From Cognatundibacterium crateris (GTDB lineage: Bacteria; Pseudomonadota; Gammaproteobacteria; Burkholderiales; Burkholderiaceae_D): a stretch of 64,000 nt of DNA. Position 1 is the first letter of the stretch. Every line of letters starts with the position of its first letter. The position numbers were made by a program, and so were the translations under genes. The stretch is taken from assembly GCF_010078235.1 (NCBI RefSeq), contig NZ_JAABOS010000007.1, forward strand, positions 1 to 64,000, given 5' to 3'. The notes under the pieces were generated by a model. The model searched no databases, had not been told where the DNA came from, and worked only from the letters and a program-made list of their open reading frames with translations. Below are positions 1 to 9,715 of the stretch, in pieces.

Positions 1-13
1 AAAACTTCCTAAA

Positions 14-430
14 TTACTTTTCCTTGATTTGCTCTTTGGCTAAGCGCTCATCTGCAGCCAATACACGCAACTGACGCTGCAAGGCCTTCGCCTCCTGACT
101 GACACGACGAATTATCGGCAAATAGTCCCTGCGTTGATTCTTGGCCTGCCTGAGGCAATCATTAACAAAAAATCGCTGACGACAATCACGCTCTGCATTC
201 GTATACCAGGCCTGCAATTCCTGCTCCAAACGCTGAGTCTCATCCAACGCGACAACTGCGACATCATTAGTGGTAATTGAGCTAGCCGGGAAGTGCACAT
301 TCAACGCGCTGACTTTTTCAGCAACCGATTTCAATTCATCGCTGACTGCAGCAGCGCAATGAAGCGAAGTCAAACCGGTGATAAGCAATATCGCTAGGGA
401 TGCACGATTAAGATAGACAGAAATGCTCAC
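14..430 (-). CDS. Small exported protein of unknown function
   Basis: The protein has 138 residues. It begins with a signal-peptide-like segment (short basic start, hydrophobic core at about 11-22, Ala-rich cleavage region near 25-28), so it is probably periplasmic. The rest is charged and largely helical by eye, with two cysteines (about 83 and 92) that could form a disulfide. The start is GTG at 430, preceded by a GGGAAG ribosome-binding site. It starts 8 bases after the zapE stop and is probably co-transcribed with zapE. I do not recognise a family and assign no function. The ORF is complete, with a TAA stop at 14-16. Confidence 0.65.
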   Translation of the reverse strand: MSISVYLNRASLAILLITGLTSLHCAAAVSDELKSVAEKVSALNVHFPASSITTNDVAVVALDETQRLEQELQAWYTNAERDCRQRFFVNDCLRQAKNQRRDYLPIIRRVSQEAKALQRQLRVLAADERLAKEQIKEK

Positions 431-438
431 ATTCTTCC

Positions 439-1536
439 CTAAATAATAGAATTAACGACCTGGCGCTGATCCGCATCCATATACTCCTGCGATTGCATTT
501 CTATGATGCGCGATACAGTACGATGGAATTCATTGGATAGCACCCCTTGCGTATACAGCAGCTCAGGTGCTACTTCCGCGGAAATGATCAACTTCACCTT
601 GTTATCATAGAACACATCTATCAGCCAGGTGAAACGCCGCGCTTCAGAGGACATAGCAGCAGACATGCAGGGCACTGAGGATAAAATCACAGTATGAAAA
701 CGACTCGCTATTTCAAGGTAATCATTCTGAGAGCGCGGGCCGCCGCATAAGACCTGGAAATCAAACCAGATAATACTGCCGGCGCGACGCAGACATTTTA
801 AAACACGCCCTTCGACTTCTATTTTTGCATCCTCTTCACTCGCATCCGACAGCCGGGAGAATGCTGCGCGCAAACTGGCATCGGTCTCAGCACCAAGCGG
901 CGTCAGATAAGCCTGCACCTGCTCCAGCGCACGCTTACGGTAATCATTGCCAGAATCGACATTCAGGACATCAAGCTTTTCTTTCAACAGTGCGATGGTC
1001 GGCAACATTCTATCTCTATGCAAACCATCCGGATAAAGGGTGTCCGGTTGATAGTTGGACGTCATGACGAAGGACACACCATTATCAAATAAGGCCTTGA
1101 GCAAGTTGTACAACAACATGGCATCTGCCACATCTGACACATGGAATTCATCAAAGCAAATTAAACGGTATTTTTTGGCGACACGTTTCGCCACCTCATC
1201 CAAGGGATCTGCGACACCTTTCAACTCGTCCAGCTGGCGATGCACGCCGCGCATGAATTCATGAAAGTGCAAGCGGGTTTTGCGAACCACCGGCACCACA
1301 GAAAAAAAACTGTCCATCAAAAAGGATTTACCGCGCCCTACACCGCCCCACATATAAACGCCACGAGGCACTTCGGGTCGCGTCAAGAGTCGGGTGAATT
1401 TATTGGAGCGTTTCGCTTTATAGCCCACCCAGTCATCATATGCGACCTGCAGCCGCGCAACTGCATTGCGCTGAGCATCATCGGATTGAAAGCCACGCTC
1501 ATCCAATGCCTTCTGATAAAACTCTTGTACATTCAT
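439..1536 (-). CDS. zapE: ZapE/AFG1-type cell-division ATPase
   Basis: AFG1-like P-loop ATPase of 365 residues. The Walker A motif is GGVGRGKS (about residues 64-71) and the Walker B-like stretch is LICFDEFHV. The conserved FHEFMRGVH segment follows Walker A. In E. coli, ZapE acts on FtsZ at the constriction site, and family members are linked to membrane-protein quality control. The frame is open upstream to 1617, but that part lies inside the terminator hairpin of the preceding operon, so I place the start at the ATG at 1536 (MNVQEFYQKAL). It lies downstream of lpdA, behind a terminator, and is followed after 8 bases by a small exported protein. Confidence 0.93.
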   Translation of the reverse strand: MNVQEFYQKALDERGFQSDDAQRNAVARLQVAYDDWVGYKAKRSNKFTRLLTRPEVPRGVYMWGGVGRGKSFLMDSFFSVVPVVRKTRLHFHEFMRGVHRQLDELKGVADPLDEVAKRVAKKYRLICFDEFHVSDVADAMLLYNLLKALFDNGVSFVMTSNYQPDTLYPDGLHRDRMLPTIALLKEKLDVLNVDSGNDYRKRALEQVQAYLTPLGAETDASLRAAFSRLSDASEEDAKIEVEGRVLKCLRRAGSIIWFDFQVLCGGPRSQNDYLEIASRFHTVILSSVPCMSAAMSSEARRFTWLIDVFYDNKVKLIISAEVAPELLYTQGVLSNEFHRTVSRIIEMQSQEYMDADQRQVVNSII

Positions 1537-1581
1537 AGTTAACAATTCGAGCAAGCCACCTCTCACGAAGGCAGCGAAAAC

Positions 1582-1624
1582 AAAAAATCCCGCCATACTG
1601 CTCATTTCCACAAGCACAGCGGGA
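1582..1624 (-). terminator. Rho-independent terminator after lpdA
   Basis: Inverted repeat TCCCGC (1588-1593) / GCGGGA (1619-1624) with a 25-base loop. On the minus strand it is followed by six T (1587-1582). It lies between the lpdA stop and the zapE start and would end the odhA-odhB-lpdA transcript. The long loop makes it moderate rather than strong. Confidence 0.6.
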
Positions 1625-1663
1625 TATAGAGATAACAGGCAAACCGCTTAGTTTGCCGAATTA

Positions 1664-3091
1664 TCAGAAGTTCAGGGAACGCTTATCAACTGCCAATGCT
1701 GCTTCCTTCGTTGCCTCAGACAAGGAAGGATGTGCATGGCAAATACGTGCGATATCTTCGGAAGAAGCGCGGAACTCCATCGCCACCACGGCTTCAGAAA
1801 TCAATTCAGATGCCATAGGGCCAACGATATGTACACCCAGGATTTCATCCGTGCTCGCATCGGCCAGGAATTTCACCATACCAGAAGTATCACCCAAGGC
1901 ACGTGCACGACCATTTGCCATGAACGGGAAAGTGCCAGCCTTGTAAGCAACGCCATCTGCTTTCAACTGCTGCTCGGTACGACCAACCCATGCGATCTCA
2001 GGCGAAGTGTAAATAACCCAAGGGATAGTGTTGAAATTGACGTGACCATGCTGACCGGCGATACGCTCAGCCACTGCAACACCCTCTTCTTCTGCTTTAT
2101 GTGCCAGCATAGGACCGCGCACCACGTCACCAACCGCCCAAACGTTAGGCAGATTAGTTTTGCAGTCGCCATCAACAGCAACGAAGCCACGCTCATCCAG
2201 CGCCAATCCGACTGCTTCCGCATTCAGGCCATTGGTATTTGGTGTACGGCCGATGGAAATGATCAGCTTATCGAATACCGCTTTGTGCTCAACACCTTTG
2301 TCATCGGTATAGGCGACCGATACATCCTTGCCGGAATTGGCGATCTCACCAATTTTAACGCCAAGATTAATCGACAGGCCTTGCTTAACGAACAGCTTAT
2401 GCGCTTCTTTAGCGATCTGTTCATCCACAGCACCAAGGAAAGTTGGCAGCGCTTCCAGAACGGTAACGTCTGCACCCAGGCGGCGCCATACACTACCCAT
2501 TTCCAGACCAATCACACCGGCACCGATCACACCCAGCTTTTTAGGCACTTCTGTGATATTCAGTGCACCTTCATTGGACAACACGATCTGTTCGTCAAAT
2601 GGTGTACCTGGCAATGCGCGTGCATTCGAACCGGTTGCGACGATGATGTGCTTACCTGTGATGGTTTCTTCTGTTTTGCCAGCTACCTTGATTTCATAGC
2701 CAGCCGCGTCCGCTTTGACGAAAGAACCCAGGCCGTGGAAGAAGCTGACTTTATTTTTCTTGAACAGATAAATAATACCGTCATTGTTTTGCTTCACGAT
2801 CGTGTTTTTACGACCCAGCATTTTGGCGACGTCAATATTCAACTCACCAACCTGAATACCATGATCAGCAAACGCATGGCCGGCATGCTCAAAATGCTCG
2901 GAGGATTGCAACAAAGCTTTCGATGGGATGCAGCCGACGTTAGTACAGGTACCACCTGGTGCAGGGCCGCCCTTTTCATTGGTCCAGGCATCGATACAAG
3001 CCGTGGAAAAGCCCAGCTGAGCAGCACGGATAGCCGCAATGTAGCCACCAGGGCCACCGCCAATAACGACAACGTCAAATTGTTTACTCAT
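1664..3091 (-). CDS. lpdA: Dihydrolipoamide dehydrogenase (E3 of the 2-oxoglutarate dehydrogenase complex)
   Basis: FAD-dependent E3, 475 residues, which reoxidises the lipoyl groups of E2 with NAD+. The FAD-binding GGGPGGY is near the N-terminus. The redox-active disulfide motif [16 protein letters not shown] is at about residues 46-61. The NAD-binding [10 protein letters not shown] lies mid-protein, and the catalytic His-Glu pair in HAHPSLSEA is near the C-terminus. I choose the ATG at 3091 (MSKQFDVV) over an in-frame codon five residues upstream because the sequence conforms to the family from there. It is the last gene of odhA-odhB-pspC-lpdA, so it most likely serves 2-oxoglutarate dehydrogenase (also called odhL). 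A second E3 for pyruvate dehydrogenase would be expected elsewhere in the genome. Confidence 0.96.
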   Translation of the reverse strand: MSKQFDVVVIGGGPGGYIAAIRAAQLGFSTACIDAWTNEKGGPAPGGTCTNVGCIPSKALLQSSEHFEHAGHAFADHGIQVGELNIDVAKMLGRKNTIVKQNNDGIIYLFKKNKVSFFHGLGSFVKADAAGYEIKVAGKTEETITGKHIIVATGSNARALPGTPFDEQIVLSNEGALNITEVPKKLGVIGAGVIGLEMGSVWRRLGADVTVLEALPTFLGAVDEQIAKEAHKLFVKQGLSINLGVKIGEIANSGKDVSVAYTDDKGVEHKAVFDKLIISIGRTPNTNGLNAEAVGLALDERGFVAVDGDCKTNLPNVWAVGDVVRGPMLAHKAEEEGVAVAERIAGQHGHVNFNTIPWVIYTSPEIAWVGRTEQQLKADGVAYKAGTFPFMANGRARALGDTSGMVKFLADASTDEILGVHIVGPMASELISEAVVAMEFRASSEDIARICHAHPSLSEATKEAALAVDKRSLNF

Positions 3092-3140
3092 GAAAATTCC
3101 TGACAATACAAAAATTAAATAATACTCAGCACAAGGATCG

Positions 3141-3494
3141 CTACTCTTCCGGAATGAATATCCAGGCTAGCAGATAAGCGAGCAATCCCGCACCGAAATA
3201 GCAAGAAAAAAACACAAAGAGCAAGCGCCAGATCCAGGAATCCAGTCCGGTCATACGAGCCAGCCCGCCACAAATTCCGGCAAACCAGGCATCAGTCTTA
3301 GAACGTCTGAATTGATTCAGCTGCTGCAGCGAAGTATCTGCACCAAGACCAGTTTGCTGCCCCGCAGATTGCGAAAAAGCTTCTGCCTCCGAGGAAGACA
3401 GAAGCTTTGCTTTAGCAAGAGCGAACTCTGCATCAGTCAGTGCGCCCGACTGATGCAGATGATGCAAACGCTGGATTTCTTCAGCGATGCTCAC
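3141..3494 (-). CDS. SHOCT-like plus PspC-domain membrane protein inside the odh operon
   Basis: The protein has 117 residues. The N-terminal 35 residues ([20 protein letters not shown]) resemble the SHOCT oligomerisation motif. A PspC-type domain follows at about 63-117, with [21 protein letters not shown] leading into one or two hydrophobic segments (about 88-112) and the typical C-terminal FIPEE. PspC proteins are inner-membrane sensors or effectors of envelope stress in enterobacteria. No other psp gene is nearby. The gene starts 10 bases after odhB and ends 49 bases before lpdA on the same strand, so it is almost certainly co-transcribed with the dehydrogenase subunits. Its role there is unknown. 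Confidence 0.8.
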   Translation of the reverse strand: MSIAEEIQRLHHLHQSGALTDAEFALAKAKLLSSSEAEAFSQSAGQQTGLGADTSLQQLNQFRRSKTDAWFAGICGGLARMTGLDSWIWRLLFVFFSCYFGAGLLAYLLAWIFIPEE

Positions 3495-3504
3495 AGTGCT
3501 TAGC

Positions 3505-4752
3505 TTACAGATCCAACAGCAAACGGGCAGGATCTTCCAGCGCTTCTTTCATCGCTACCAGACCCAGAACCGCTTCACGACCGTCGATGATACGGTGATC
3601 GTAAGACATCGCCAGATAGTTCATTGGACGCACAACGATCTGGCCGTTTTCAACAACAGCACGATCTTTCGTTGCATGCACACCCAGAATCGCAGATTGT
3701 GGCGGGTTAATGATAGGTGTCGACAGCATAGAGCCGAAAGTACCACCGTTAGAGATAGAGAATGTACCGCCAGACAGATCGTCCAGAGTCAGCTTGCCAT
3801 CTTTAGCCTTGGCACCGAATTCACCGATTTTCTTTTCGATTTCAGCAATGCTCATTTGATCCGCGTTACGCAGGATAGGCACCACCAGACCACGTGGAGA
3901 ACCAACCGCGATACCGATATCGAAGTAACCGTGGTAAACGATGTCGTTACCATCTACCGATGCGTTCAGGATAGGGTATTTTTTCAATGCAGCGACTGCA
4001 GCTTTAACAAAGAAAGACATAAAGCCCAGCTTCACGCCGTGTTCTTTTTCAAACTTATCTTTGTACTTATTGCGCAATTCCATGACTGGCGCCATGTTGA
4101 CTTCATTAAATGTCGTCAGAATCGCATTGGTCGATTGAGACTGCACCAGACGCTCAGCGATACGTGCACGCAGACGGCTCATAGGAACGCGTTCTTCAGG
4201 ACGGTCACCCAGGTTGGCAACAGCAGGCGCAGCCACTTGTTGCAGAGCTGGCTTAGCAGCAACCGGCGCGGCCAAAGGAGCAACCACAGGTGCCGCTTTA
4301 CCGGCAACCGCTGCCAGTGCATCACCCTTAGTCACGCGACCATCTTTACCGGAACCATCAACCTGGCCAGCAGACAAGCCGTTTTCTGCCAAAATCTTTG
4401 CTGCCGCAGGCATCGCTACGCCAGCTGCGGATTTGGAGTCAGCAGGCGCTGCAGCTGCAGCAACCACGACCGGAGCAGCAGACACTTCCAATGGGCTGAC
4501 TTTTGCAGATGCATCAGTATCCAGAATCGCGATCACTTCGCCAGCAACAACGGTACTGCCGTCGCCTTTGATGATTTGTGTGATGACACCGGAATCAGGT
4601 GCTGGCAATTCCAGCACAACTTTATCGGTTTCCACATCCACCAGATTTTCATCGCGAGTCACTGCTTCGCCAATTTTTTTATGCCACGTCAGCAAGGTTG
4701 CTTCTGCGACGGACTCAGATAACTGAGGAACTTTTACTTCGATAATTGCCAT
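3505..4752 (-). CDS. sucB: 2-oxoglutarate dehydrogenase E2, dihydrolipoyllysine succinyltransferase
   Basis: E2 core of 2-oxoglutarate dehydrogenase, 415 residues. The order is one N-terminal lipoyl domain (lipoyl Lys in [13 protein letters not shown], about residue 44), an Ala/Pro-rich linker, a peripheral subunit-binding domain ([14 protein letters not shown] to GRVTKGDAL, about 114-146), a second Ala/Pro linker, and the acyltransferase domain. The catalytic HxxxDG motif is in [11 protein letters not shown] near the C-terminus. It transfers succinyl groups to CoA. It lies between odhA (61 bases upstream, with a strong intercistronic hairpin) and a PspC-like gene. In betaproteobacteria it is usually called odhB. 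Confidence 0.97.
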   Translation of the reverse strand: MAIIEVKVPQLSESVAEATLLTWHKKIGEAVTRDENLVDVETDKVVLELPAPDSGVITQIIKGDGSTVVAGEVIAILDTDASAKVSPLEVSAAPVVVAAAAAPADSKSAAGVAMPAAAKILAENGLSAGQVDGSGKDGRVTKGDALAAVAGKAAPVVAPLAAPVAAKPALQQVAAPAVANLGDRPEERVPMSRLRARIAERLVQSQSTNAILTTFNEVNMAPVMELRNKYKDKFEKEHGVKLGFMSFFVKAAVAALKKYPILNASVDGNDIVYHGYFDIGIAVGSPRGLVVPILRNADQMSIAEIEKKIGEFGAKAKDGKLTLDDLSGGTFSISNGGTFGSMLSTPIINPPQSAILGVHATKDRAVVENGQIVVRPMNYLAMSYDHRIIDGREAVLGLVAMKEALEDPARLLLDL

Positions 4753-4780
4753 TTTTTACTCTCCGTTACGGGTAGCCAAA

Positions 4781-4805
4781 CGCTGCACCAGCTTCTGGTG
4801 CAGCG
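4781..4805 (-). repeat. Perfect 11-bp hairpin between odhA and odhB
   Basis: CGCTGCACCAG (4781-4791), loop CTT, CTGGTGCAGCG (4795-4805). It starts just after the odhA stop on the minus strand and is not followed by a T run, so it is not a classical terminator. It may protect the 3' end of the odhA message or mark a processing site. Confidence 0.6.
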
Positions 4806-4813
4806 CCGCGTCA

Positions 4814-7678
4814 TTATTTAGTCAGGACAAAGCCCTTCAGTTTGGAAAATGCTGTTTCCAGCAATGCTTTTTGTTGTGCGTAGTGCTTGTCGTAGTATCC
4901 AACTGCAGGAGATGCACTGGCTGGGCGACCTGCGTAAGCCAGTTTTTGGCCTTCTTCAAGACTTTCAAAAATATTGTGCTGAATCTGGAACCAAGGGCCC
5001 TGATTCTGCGGCTCATCCTGAGTCCAGACCAATTCTGTCATATTCGGGAACTTCTTCAGCTCAGCAACGAAGCTCTTATGCGGGAACGGATACAGCTGCT
5101 CAACGCGGATAATCGCTGTATCTGTCTGACCACGTTCTTTGCGGGAGTTAACCAGATCGTAGTACACCTTACCGGAGCAAGCGATCACGCGTTTAACTTT
5201 CTTCGCATCGATTTTCTCGTCAACTTCACCGATAACGGTCTGGAAGCTGCCTTTTGCCAGATCATTCAAAGGCGAACCTGCATCTTTGTTACGCAACAAA
5301 GACTTAGGTGTCATGATCACCAGTGGCTTACGGAACTGGCGGATCATCTGACGGCGCAACAGATGGAAAATCTGCGCTGCAGTCGTAGGCTGTACAACTT
5401 GCATATTGTTGTCAGCACACAGTTGCAGGAAACGCTCAGGACGTGCGGAAGAATGCTCAGGACCCTGGCCTTCATAACCATGCGGCAGCATCATGACCAG
5501 ACCGGAAGCACGACCCCACTTCACTTCACCGGCACTGATAAACTGATCGATCACGACCTGCGCACCATTGACGAAGTCACCGAACTGCGCTTCCCAGATA
5601 GTCAGCGTATTTGGCTCTGCGGTCGAGTAACCGTATTCGAAACCCAGAACAGCTTCTTCGGACAACACGGAGTCGATCACAGTAAATGGCGCTTGTTTGT
5701 CAGAGACGTTTTGCAGTGGGATGTAAGTACCGGAATCCCAACGTTCGCGGTTCTGATCATGCAATACCGCGTGACGATGCACGAAAGTACCGCGACCAGC
5801 ATCCTGACCCGTGATACGGATAGGATAGCCAGATGCAACCAGCGATGCGAAAGCCAGATGCTCGCCCATACCCCAGTCCAGATTAACTTCACCACGGCCC
5901 ATCGCAGCACGGTCACCCAGCACTTTTTCAACCAGGCTATGTGGCTTAAATCCTTCTGGCACAACAGTAATACGCTCAGCCAGACGCTTCAGTTCTGTCG
6001 CTGGAATCGCTGTATCAGCTGCATCAGTCCATTTGCGATTCAGGAAAGGAATCCAGTCAACTGCGTATTTATTTTTGAAGTTGGAAATCACCGGATCGTG
6101 CGTATGCTTACCAGCATCCATCGCATCACGGAAGGCTTTCACCATTTGATCGCCACCATCCGCAGGAATCGTACCCTGCGCAGCCAACTTGTCTGCATAC
6201 ATCTTACGAGTACCAGGATGCTGACCGATTTTCTTATACATCAAAGGCTGTGTCAGTGCAGGCGTATCCTGTTCGTTATGACCCAGTTTACGATAGCAGA
6301 TGATGTCAACAACAACGTCTTTCTTGAATTCTGTACGATAGTCCATCGCGATCTGCGTCGCCAAAACAACCGCTTCAGGATCATCCGCATTCACGTGCAA
6401 TACCGGCGCTTCAATCATTTTCACGACGTCGGAGCAGTAAGTAGTGGAGCGCGCATCACGCGGATCGGAAGTAGTAAAGCCGATCTGGTTATTGATCACG
6501 ATATGCACAGTACCACCGGTACCGTAACCACGGGTTTGCGCCAGATTCAGGGTTTCCATCACAACGCCCTGACCTGCAAACGCTGCATCACCGTGCACCA
6601 GGATAGGCAAGACTTGCGCACCGTCTTTGTCGCCACGACGATCCATACGTGCTTTAACCGAACCTTCAACCACAGGATTCACGATTTCCAGATGGGATGG
6701 GTTAAATGCCAGTGACAAATGCACCGGACCGCCTGGAGTCGATACATCAGAAGAGAAGCCTTGATGATATTTCACGTCGCCAGCTGGCAGATCGTCACCA
6801 TGTTTGCCTTCAAATTCAGCAAACAAATCTTGTGGCATCTTGCCCAGGGTATTCACCAGGACATTCAAACGGCCACGGTGCGCCATACCGATAACGATTT
6901 CCTGCACACCACGCTCACCAGCGCGTTGAATAGTTTCGTCCATCGCAGCGATAAAGCTTTCGCCACCTTCGAGCGAGAAGCGTTTCTGACCAACATAGCG
7001 GGTATGCAGGTAGCGCTCCAGACCCTCGGCTGCAGTCAGGCGATCGAGAATATGTTTTTTCTTTTCTGGTGTAAACGATGGCGTGGAACGGATAGATTCC
7101 AGCTTTTGTTGCAACCAGCGTTTTTCAGTTGGATCAGAGATGTACATGAACTCCGCACCAATAGAGCGGCAGTAAGTATCTCTCAGAGAGTTAATCAGAT
7201 CACGCAAGGATGCAGTTTCAGATCCGAAATAGGTATTACTGATATTGAACTGGATATCCATGTCCGCATCAGTGAAACCATAGAAGCTAGGCTCCAGCTC
7301 AGGAATACTTGGGCGCTCCTGACGTTGCAGCGGATCGAGGTTGGCCCAACGGCTACCCAGGAAGCGATATGCAGCGATCAGCTGTTGTGCAGCGACGCGC
7401 TTACGACCCATTTCCGCGTCTGCGGAAGCATTAACGGTACGGATAGGACCTTGTTTTGCACGCTCAGCAAAAGAGGCAACCACAGGTGCGTGGGCCACGT
7501 CAGGCTTGGAGGAACCATCAACCGCTGGTACGTGCTGCATCGCGTCGAAATAGGCGCGCCAGTTTTCAGGAACAGAACCAGGATTATTCAGATAGGCTTC
7601 GTACAGTTCTTCTACATACGGCGCATTACCGCCGAACAAGTACGAGTTAGCGTTATATTGTTGCATCATCTTGCTCAC
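4814..7678 (-). CDS. sucA: 2-oxoglutarate dehydrogenase E1 (thiamine diphosphate-dependent)
   Basis: Decarboxylating E1 of 2-oxoglutarate dehydrogenase, 954 residues, the usual length. The N-terminus (NSYLFGGNAPYVEELYEAYLNNPGS) is the segment that binds E2. Recognisable blocks are MAHRGRLNVLVN, the thiamine-diphosphate region HGDAAFAGQGVV followed by INNQIGFTT, the C-terminal transketolase-type region with EQLYPFP, and TQDEPQNQGPW. It is the first gene of odhA-odhB-pspC-lpdA. A 278-base gap to gltA contains the gltA terminator and must hold the odh promoter. The start could be either of two ATGs three codons apart. Also named odhA. Confidence 0.97.
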   Translation of the reverse strand: MSKMMQQYNANSYLFGGNAPYVEELYEAYLNNPGSVPENWRAYFDAMQHVPAVDGSSKPDVAHAPVVASFAERAKQGPIRTVNASADAEMGRKRVAAQQLIAAYRFLGSRWANLDPLQRQERPSIPELEPSFYGFTDADMDIQFNISNTYFGSETASLRDLINSLRDTYCRSIGAEFMYISDPTEKRWLQQKLESIRSTPSFTPEKKKHILDRLTAAEGLERYLHTRYVGQKRFSLEGGESFIAAMDETIQRAGERGVQEIVIGMAHRGRLNVLVNTLGKMPQDLFAEFEGKHGDDLPAGDVKYHQGFSSDVSTPGGPVHLSLAFNPSHLEIVNPVVEGSVKARMDRRGDKDGAQVLPILVHGDAAFAGQGVVMETLNLAQTRGYGTGGTVHIVINNQIGFTTSDPRDARSTTYCSDVVKMIEAPVLHVNADDPEAVVLATQIAMDYRTEFKKDVVVDIICYRKLGHNEQDTPALTQPLMYKKIGQHPGTRKMYADKLAAQGTIPADGGDQMVKAFRDAMDAGKHTHDPVISNFKNKYAVDWIPFLNRKWTDAADTAIPATELKRLAERITVVPEGFKPHSLVEKVLGDRAAMGRGEVNLDWGMGEHLAFASLVASGYPIRITGQDAGRGTFVHRHAVLHDQNRERWDSGTYIPLQNVSDKQAPFTVIDSVLSEEAVLGFEYGYSTAEPNTLTIWEAQFGDFVNGAQVVIDQFISAGEVKWGRASGLVMMLPHGYEGQGPEHSSARPERFLQLCADNNMQVVQPTTAAQIFHLLRRQMIRQFRKPLVIMTPKSLLRNKDAGSPLNDLAKGSFQTVIGEVDEKIDAKKVKRVIACSGKVYYDLVNSRKERGQTDTAIIRVEQLYPFPHKSFVAELKKFPNMTELVWTQDEPQNQGPWFQIQHNIFESLEEGQKLAYAGRPASASPAVGYYDKHYAQQKALLETAFSKLKGFVLTK

Positions 7679-7898
7679 CTTTCTTCGCGTTTCGCGAGAT
7701 TAGCGGGTTAATCTAACCTTCCGCGACACGGCCTGACCGGTTAGCGGATTGCACATCAAGTTGTGGGGAAGGGCTTGTTTCAAACAGTTCTCGCTACGAA
7801 GTCAAAACACATATTGGGAACAACATACTTTTTGATTTTGAAACGAAAAAACATCTAAAATTTACATTCGAGCCGAAGCATAGCATATTTACCGGAGA

Positions 7899-7935
7899 AA
7901 AAAAAAGCGAGTCATTCAGACTCGCTTTTTTATTT
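7899..7935 (-). terminator. Bidirectional-looking terminator after gltA
   Basis: GCGAGTC (7907-7913), 5-base loop, GACTCGC (7919-7925), flanked by A6 on the left and T6 on the right. On the minus strand it ends the sdhC-to-gltA transcript 32 bases after the gltA stop and insulates the odhA promoter, which must lie between it and 7678. Confidence 0.9.
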
Positions 7936-7956
7936 TCCGGCATGGATAAATAAAGA

Positions 7957-9261
7957 TTAACGTTTATCCATTGCAGGCACGTCGCGGCGCGGGGAGCCCA
8001 CGAACAATTGACGTGGACGACCGATTTTTTGCTCAGGATCAGAGATCATTTCTTTCCACTGAGAGATCCAGCCCACTGTACGCGCCAATGCGAAGATGCC
8101 TGTAAACAGTGCAGTTGGAATACCGAGTGCGCGCTGAACAATACCAGAGTAGAAGTCAACGTTAGGATACAGCTTGCGGGAAACGAAGTACTCGTCTTCC
8201 AGAGCGATACGTTCCAGCTCCATCGCCAGTTTGAACAGCGGATCATCCTGCAGACCCAGCTCATTCAATACTTCGTAGCAGGTTTCACGCATCAGTTTTG
8301 CACGTGGATCATAGTTTTTGTAGACGCGGTGACCGAAGCCCATCAGCTTCACACCAGAGTTTTTGTCTTTCACCTGAGCGATAAATTCAGGGATATTGTC
8401 TACGCTGCCGATTTCTTCCAGCATGCTCAGTGCCGCTTCATTCGCGCCGCCATGAGCAGGACCCCACAAACAGGCGATACCTGCTGCGATACACGCAAAC
8501 GGATTTGCGCCGGAAGAGCCAGCCAGACGAACTGTCGAAGTGGATGCATTTTGCTCGTGATCTGCATGCAAAATCAGGATACGGTCCAAAGCACGTACCA
8601 ATACTTCATTGACTTTGTACTCTTCGCATGGCGTAGAGAACATCATATGCATGAAGTTTGCGCTATAGGACAGGTCGTTACGTGGATATACGAAAGGCTG
8701 ACCGATAGAATATTTATACGCCATCGCAACCAGGGTAGGCATTTTCGCGATCAGACGGATAGCTGATACTTCACGATGACGTTCGTCATTGATGTCCAGA
8801 GAATCGTGATAGAACGAAGCCAGCGCACCAACTGTACCCACCAGCACAGACATAGGATGCGCGTCGCGGCGGAAGCCACGGAAGAAGAATTGCATCTGTT
8901 CGTGCACCATGGTGTGGCGCGTCACTGTAGAAACGAAATTTGCTTTTTCAGCAGCGTTCGGCAACTCACCATTCAACAACAAGTAGCAAGTCTCGAGGAA
9001 GTCACCGCCATTTACTGCGAGTTGTTCAATTGGGTAGCCACGATACAGCAACTCACCTTTGTCGCCATCGATGTAAGTAATCGAAGAATTACATGCAGCA
9101 GTAGACATGAAGCCTGGGTCATAAGTGAACATGCCTGTAGAGCCGTACAACTTACGGATGTCGATTACATCAGGACCGATCGATCCTTTGTAAATCGGCA
9201 TTTCCAGCGATGGGGAACCATCGGAAAATGAGAGGGTTGCTTTTGTTTCGGAATTAGTCAT
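7957..9261 (-). CDS. gltA: Citrate synthase (type II, hexameric type)
   Basis: Condenses oxaloacetate and acetyl-CoA, 434 residues. Catalytic signatures are [11 protein letters not shown] (with the adjacent [10 protein letters not shown]), [14 protein letters not shown], and the catalytic Asp in NVDFYSGIV. The N-terminal beta-rich extension ([21 protein letters not shown] region) marks the larger Gram-negative form, which is normally NADH-regulated. A clear ribosome-binding site (GGAAGAG) precedes the ATG at 9261. It is the last gene of the sdhCDAB-sdhE-gltA operon, 63 bases after sdhE, and is followed by a strong terminator. Confidence 0.97.
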   Translation of the reverse strand: MTNSETKATLSFSDGSPSLEMPIYKGSIGPDVIDIRKLYGSTGMFTYDPGFMSTAACNSSITYIDGDKGELLYRGYPIEQLAVNGGDFLETCYLLLNGELPNAAEKANFVSTVTRHTMVHEQMQFFFRGFRRDAHPMSVLVGTVGALASFYHDSLDINDERHREVSAIRLIAKMPTLVAMAYKYSIGQPFVYPRNDLSYSANFMHMMFSTPCEEYKVNEVLVRALDRILILHADHEQNASTSTVRLAGSSGANPFACIAAGIACLWGPAHGGANEAALSMLEEIGSVDNIPEFIAQVKDKNSGVKLMGFGHRVYKNYDPRAKLMRETCYEVLNELGLQDDPLFKLAMELERIALEDEYFVSRKLYPNVDFYSGIVQRALGIPTALFTGIFALARTVGWISQWKEMISDPEQKIGRPRQLFVGSPRRDVPAMDKR

Positions 9262-9324
9262 GGCTCTTCCTTCAGATAAGAGGTGAGTCGTTAATCAAAA
9301 AAACACAAAAAAAATCATATCCCG

Positions 9325-9606
9325 TCAGGCGCTGCGCAGCCGGGCCAGCAAAGCGTGCACATGCGGCAGATCCACTTCCGCCTCAGGCTCTTTCTTTGCC
9401 ATAATCAAATCCATCAGCACATTGTCGGACAATTCCATGAGGCGACTGAAGGCATCCACCTCTTCATCGCTCAGATTTGTTTCATGCGCATCCAGAAAAC
9501 GCGTCAATATCAAATCATTCTCTAACAAACCCCGGCGCGCGCGCCAACGCAGTCGCGCACGTTTTACCGGATCATCCTGATGGGAACCACCTGCCAGCTC
9601 AGACAT
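9325..9606 (-). CDS. sdhE: SdhE, FAD assembly factor for succinate dehydrogenase
   Basis: Small protein of 93 residues of the SdhE/YgfY (DUF339) family, which helps covalent attachment of FAD to SdhA. The diagnostic RGxxE motif is present in WRARRGLLENDLIL (about residues 21-34). It sits immediately downstream of sdhB in the sdh operon, which fits its role. A 109-base gap containing two consecutive hairpins separates it from sdhB, so its mRNA level may be uncoupled from the structural subunits. Confidence 0.92.
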   Translation of the reverse strand: MSELAGGSHQDDPVKRARLRWRARRGLLENDLILTRFLDAHETNLSDEEVDAFSRLMELSDNVLMDLIMAKKEPEAEVDLPHVHALLARLRSA

Positions 9607-9630
9607 AGTTACTTTCTTTTTTGATGCTTT

Positions 9631-9668
9631 CTATTTCATGCAGCTCTACACAAAGCTGCATGAAATAG
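9631..9668 (-). repeat. Perfect 15-bp hairpin between sdhB and sdhE
   Basis: CTATTTCATGCAGCT (9631-9645), 8-base loop, AGCTGCATGAAATAG (9654-9668). A second hairpin, GCGGG (9671-9675) / CCCGC (9682-9686), abuts it on the sdhB side. Neither is followed by a T run on the minus strand, so they look like mRNA-stabilising or processing structures rather than Rho-independent terminators. Confidence 0.65.
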
Positions 9669-9715
9669 AAGCGGGAAACCACCCGCCTCTATTTACATTA
9701 GCGCTTAATTGAAAC

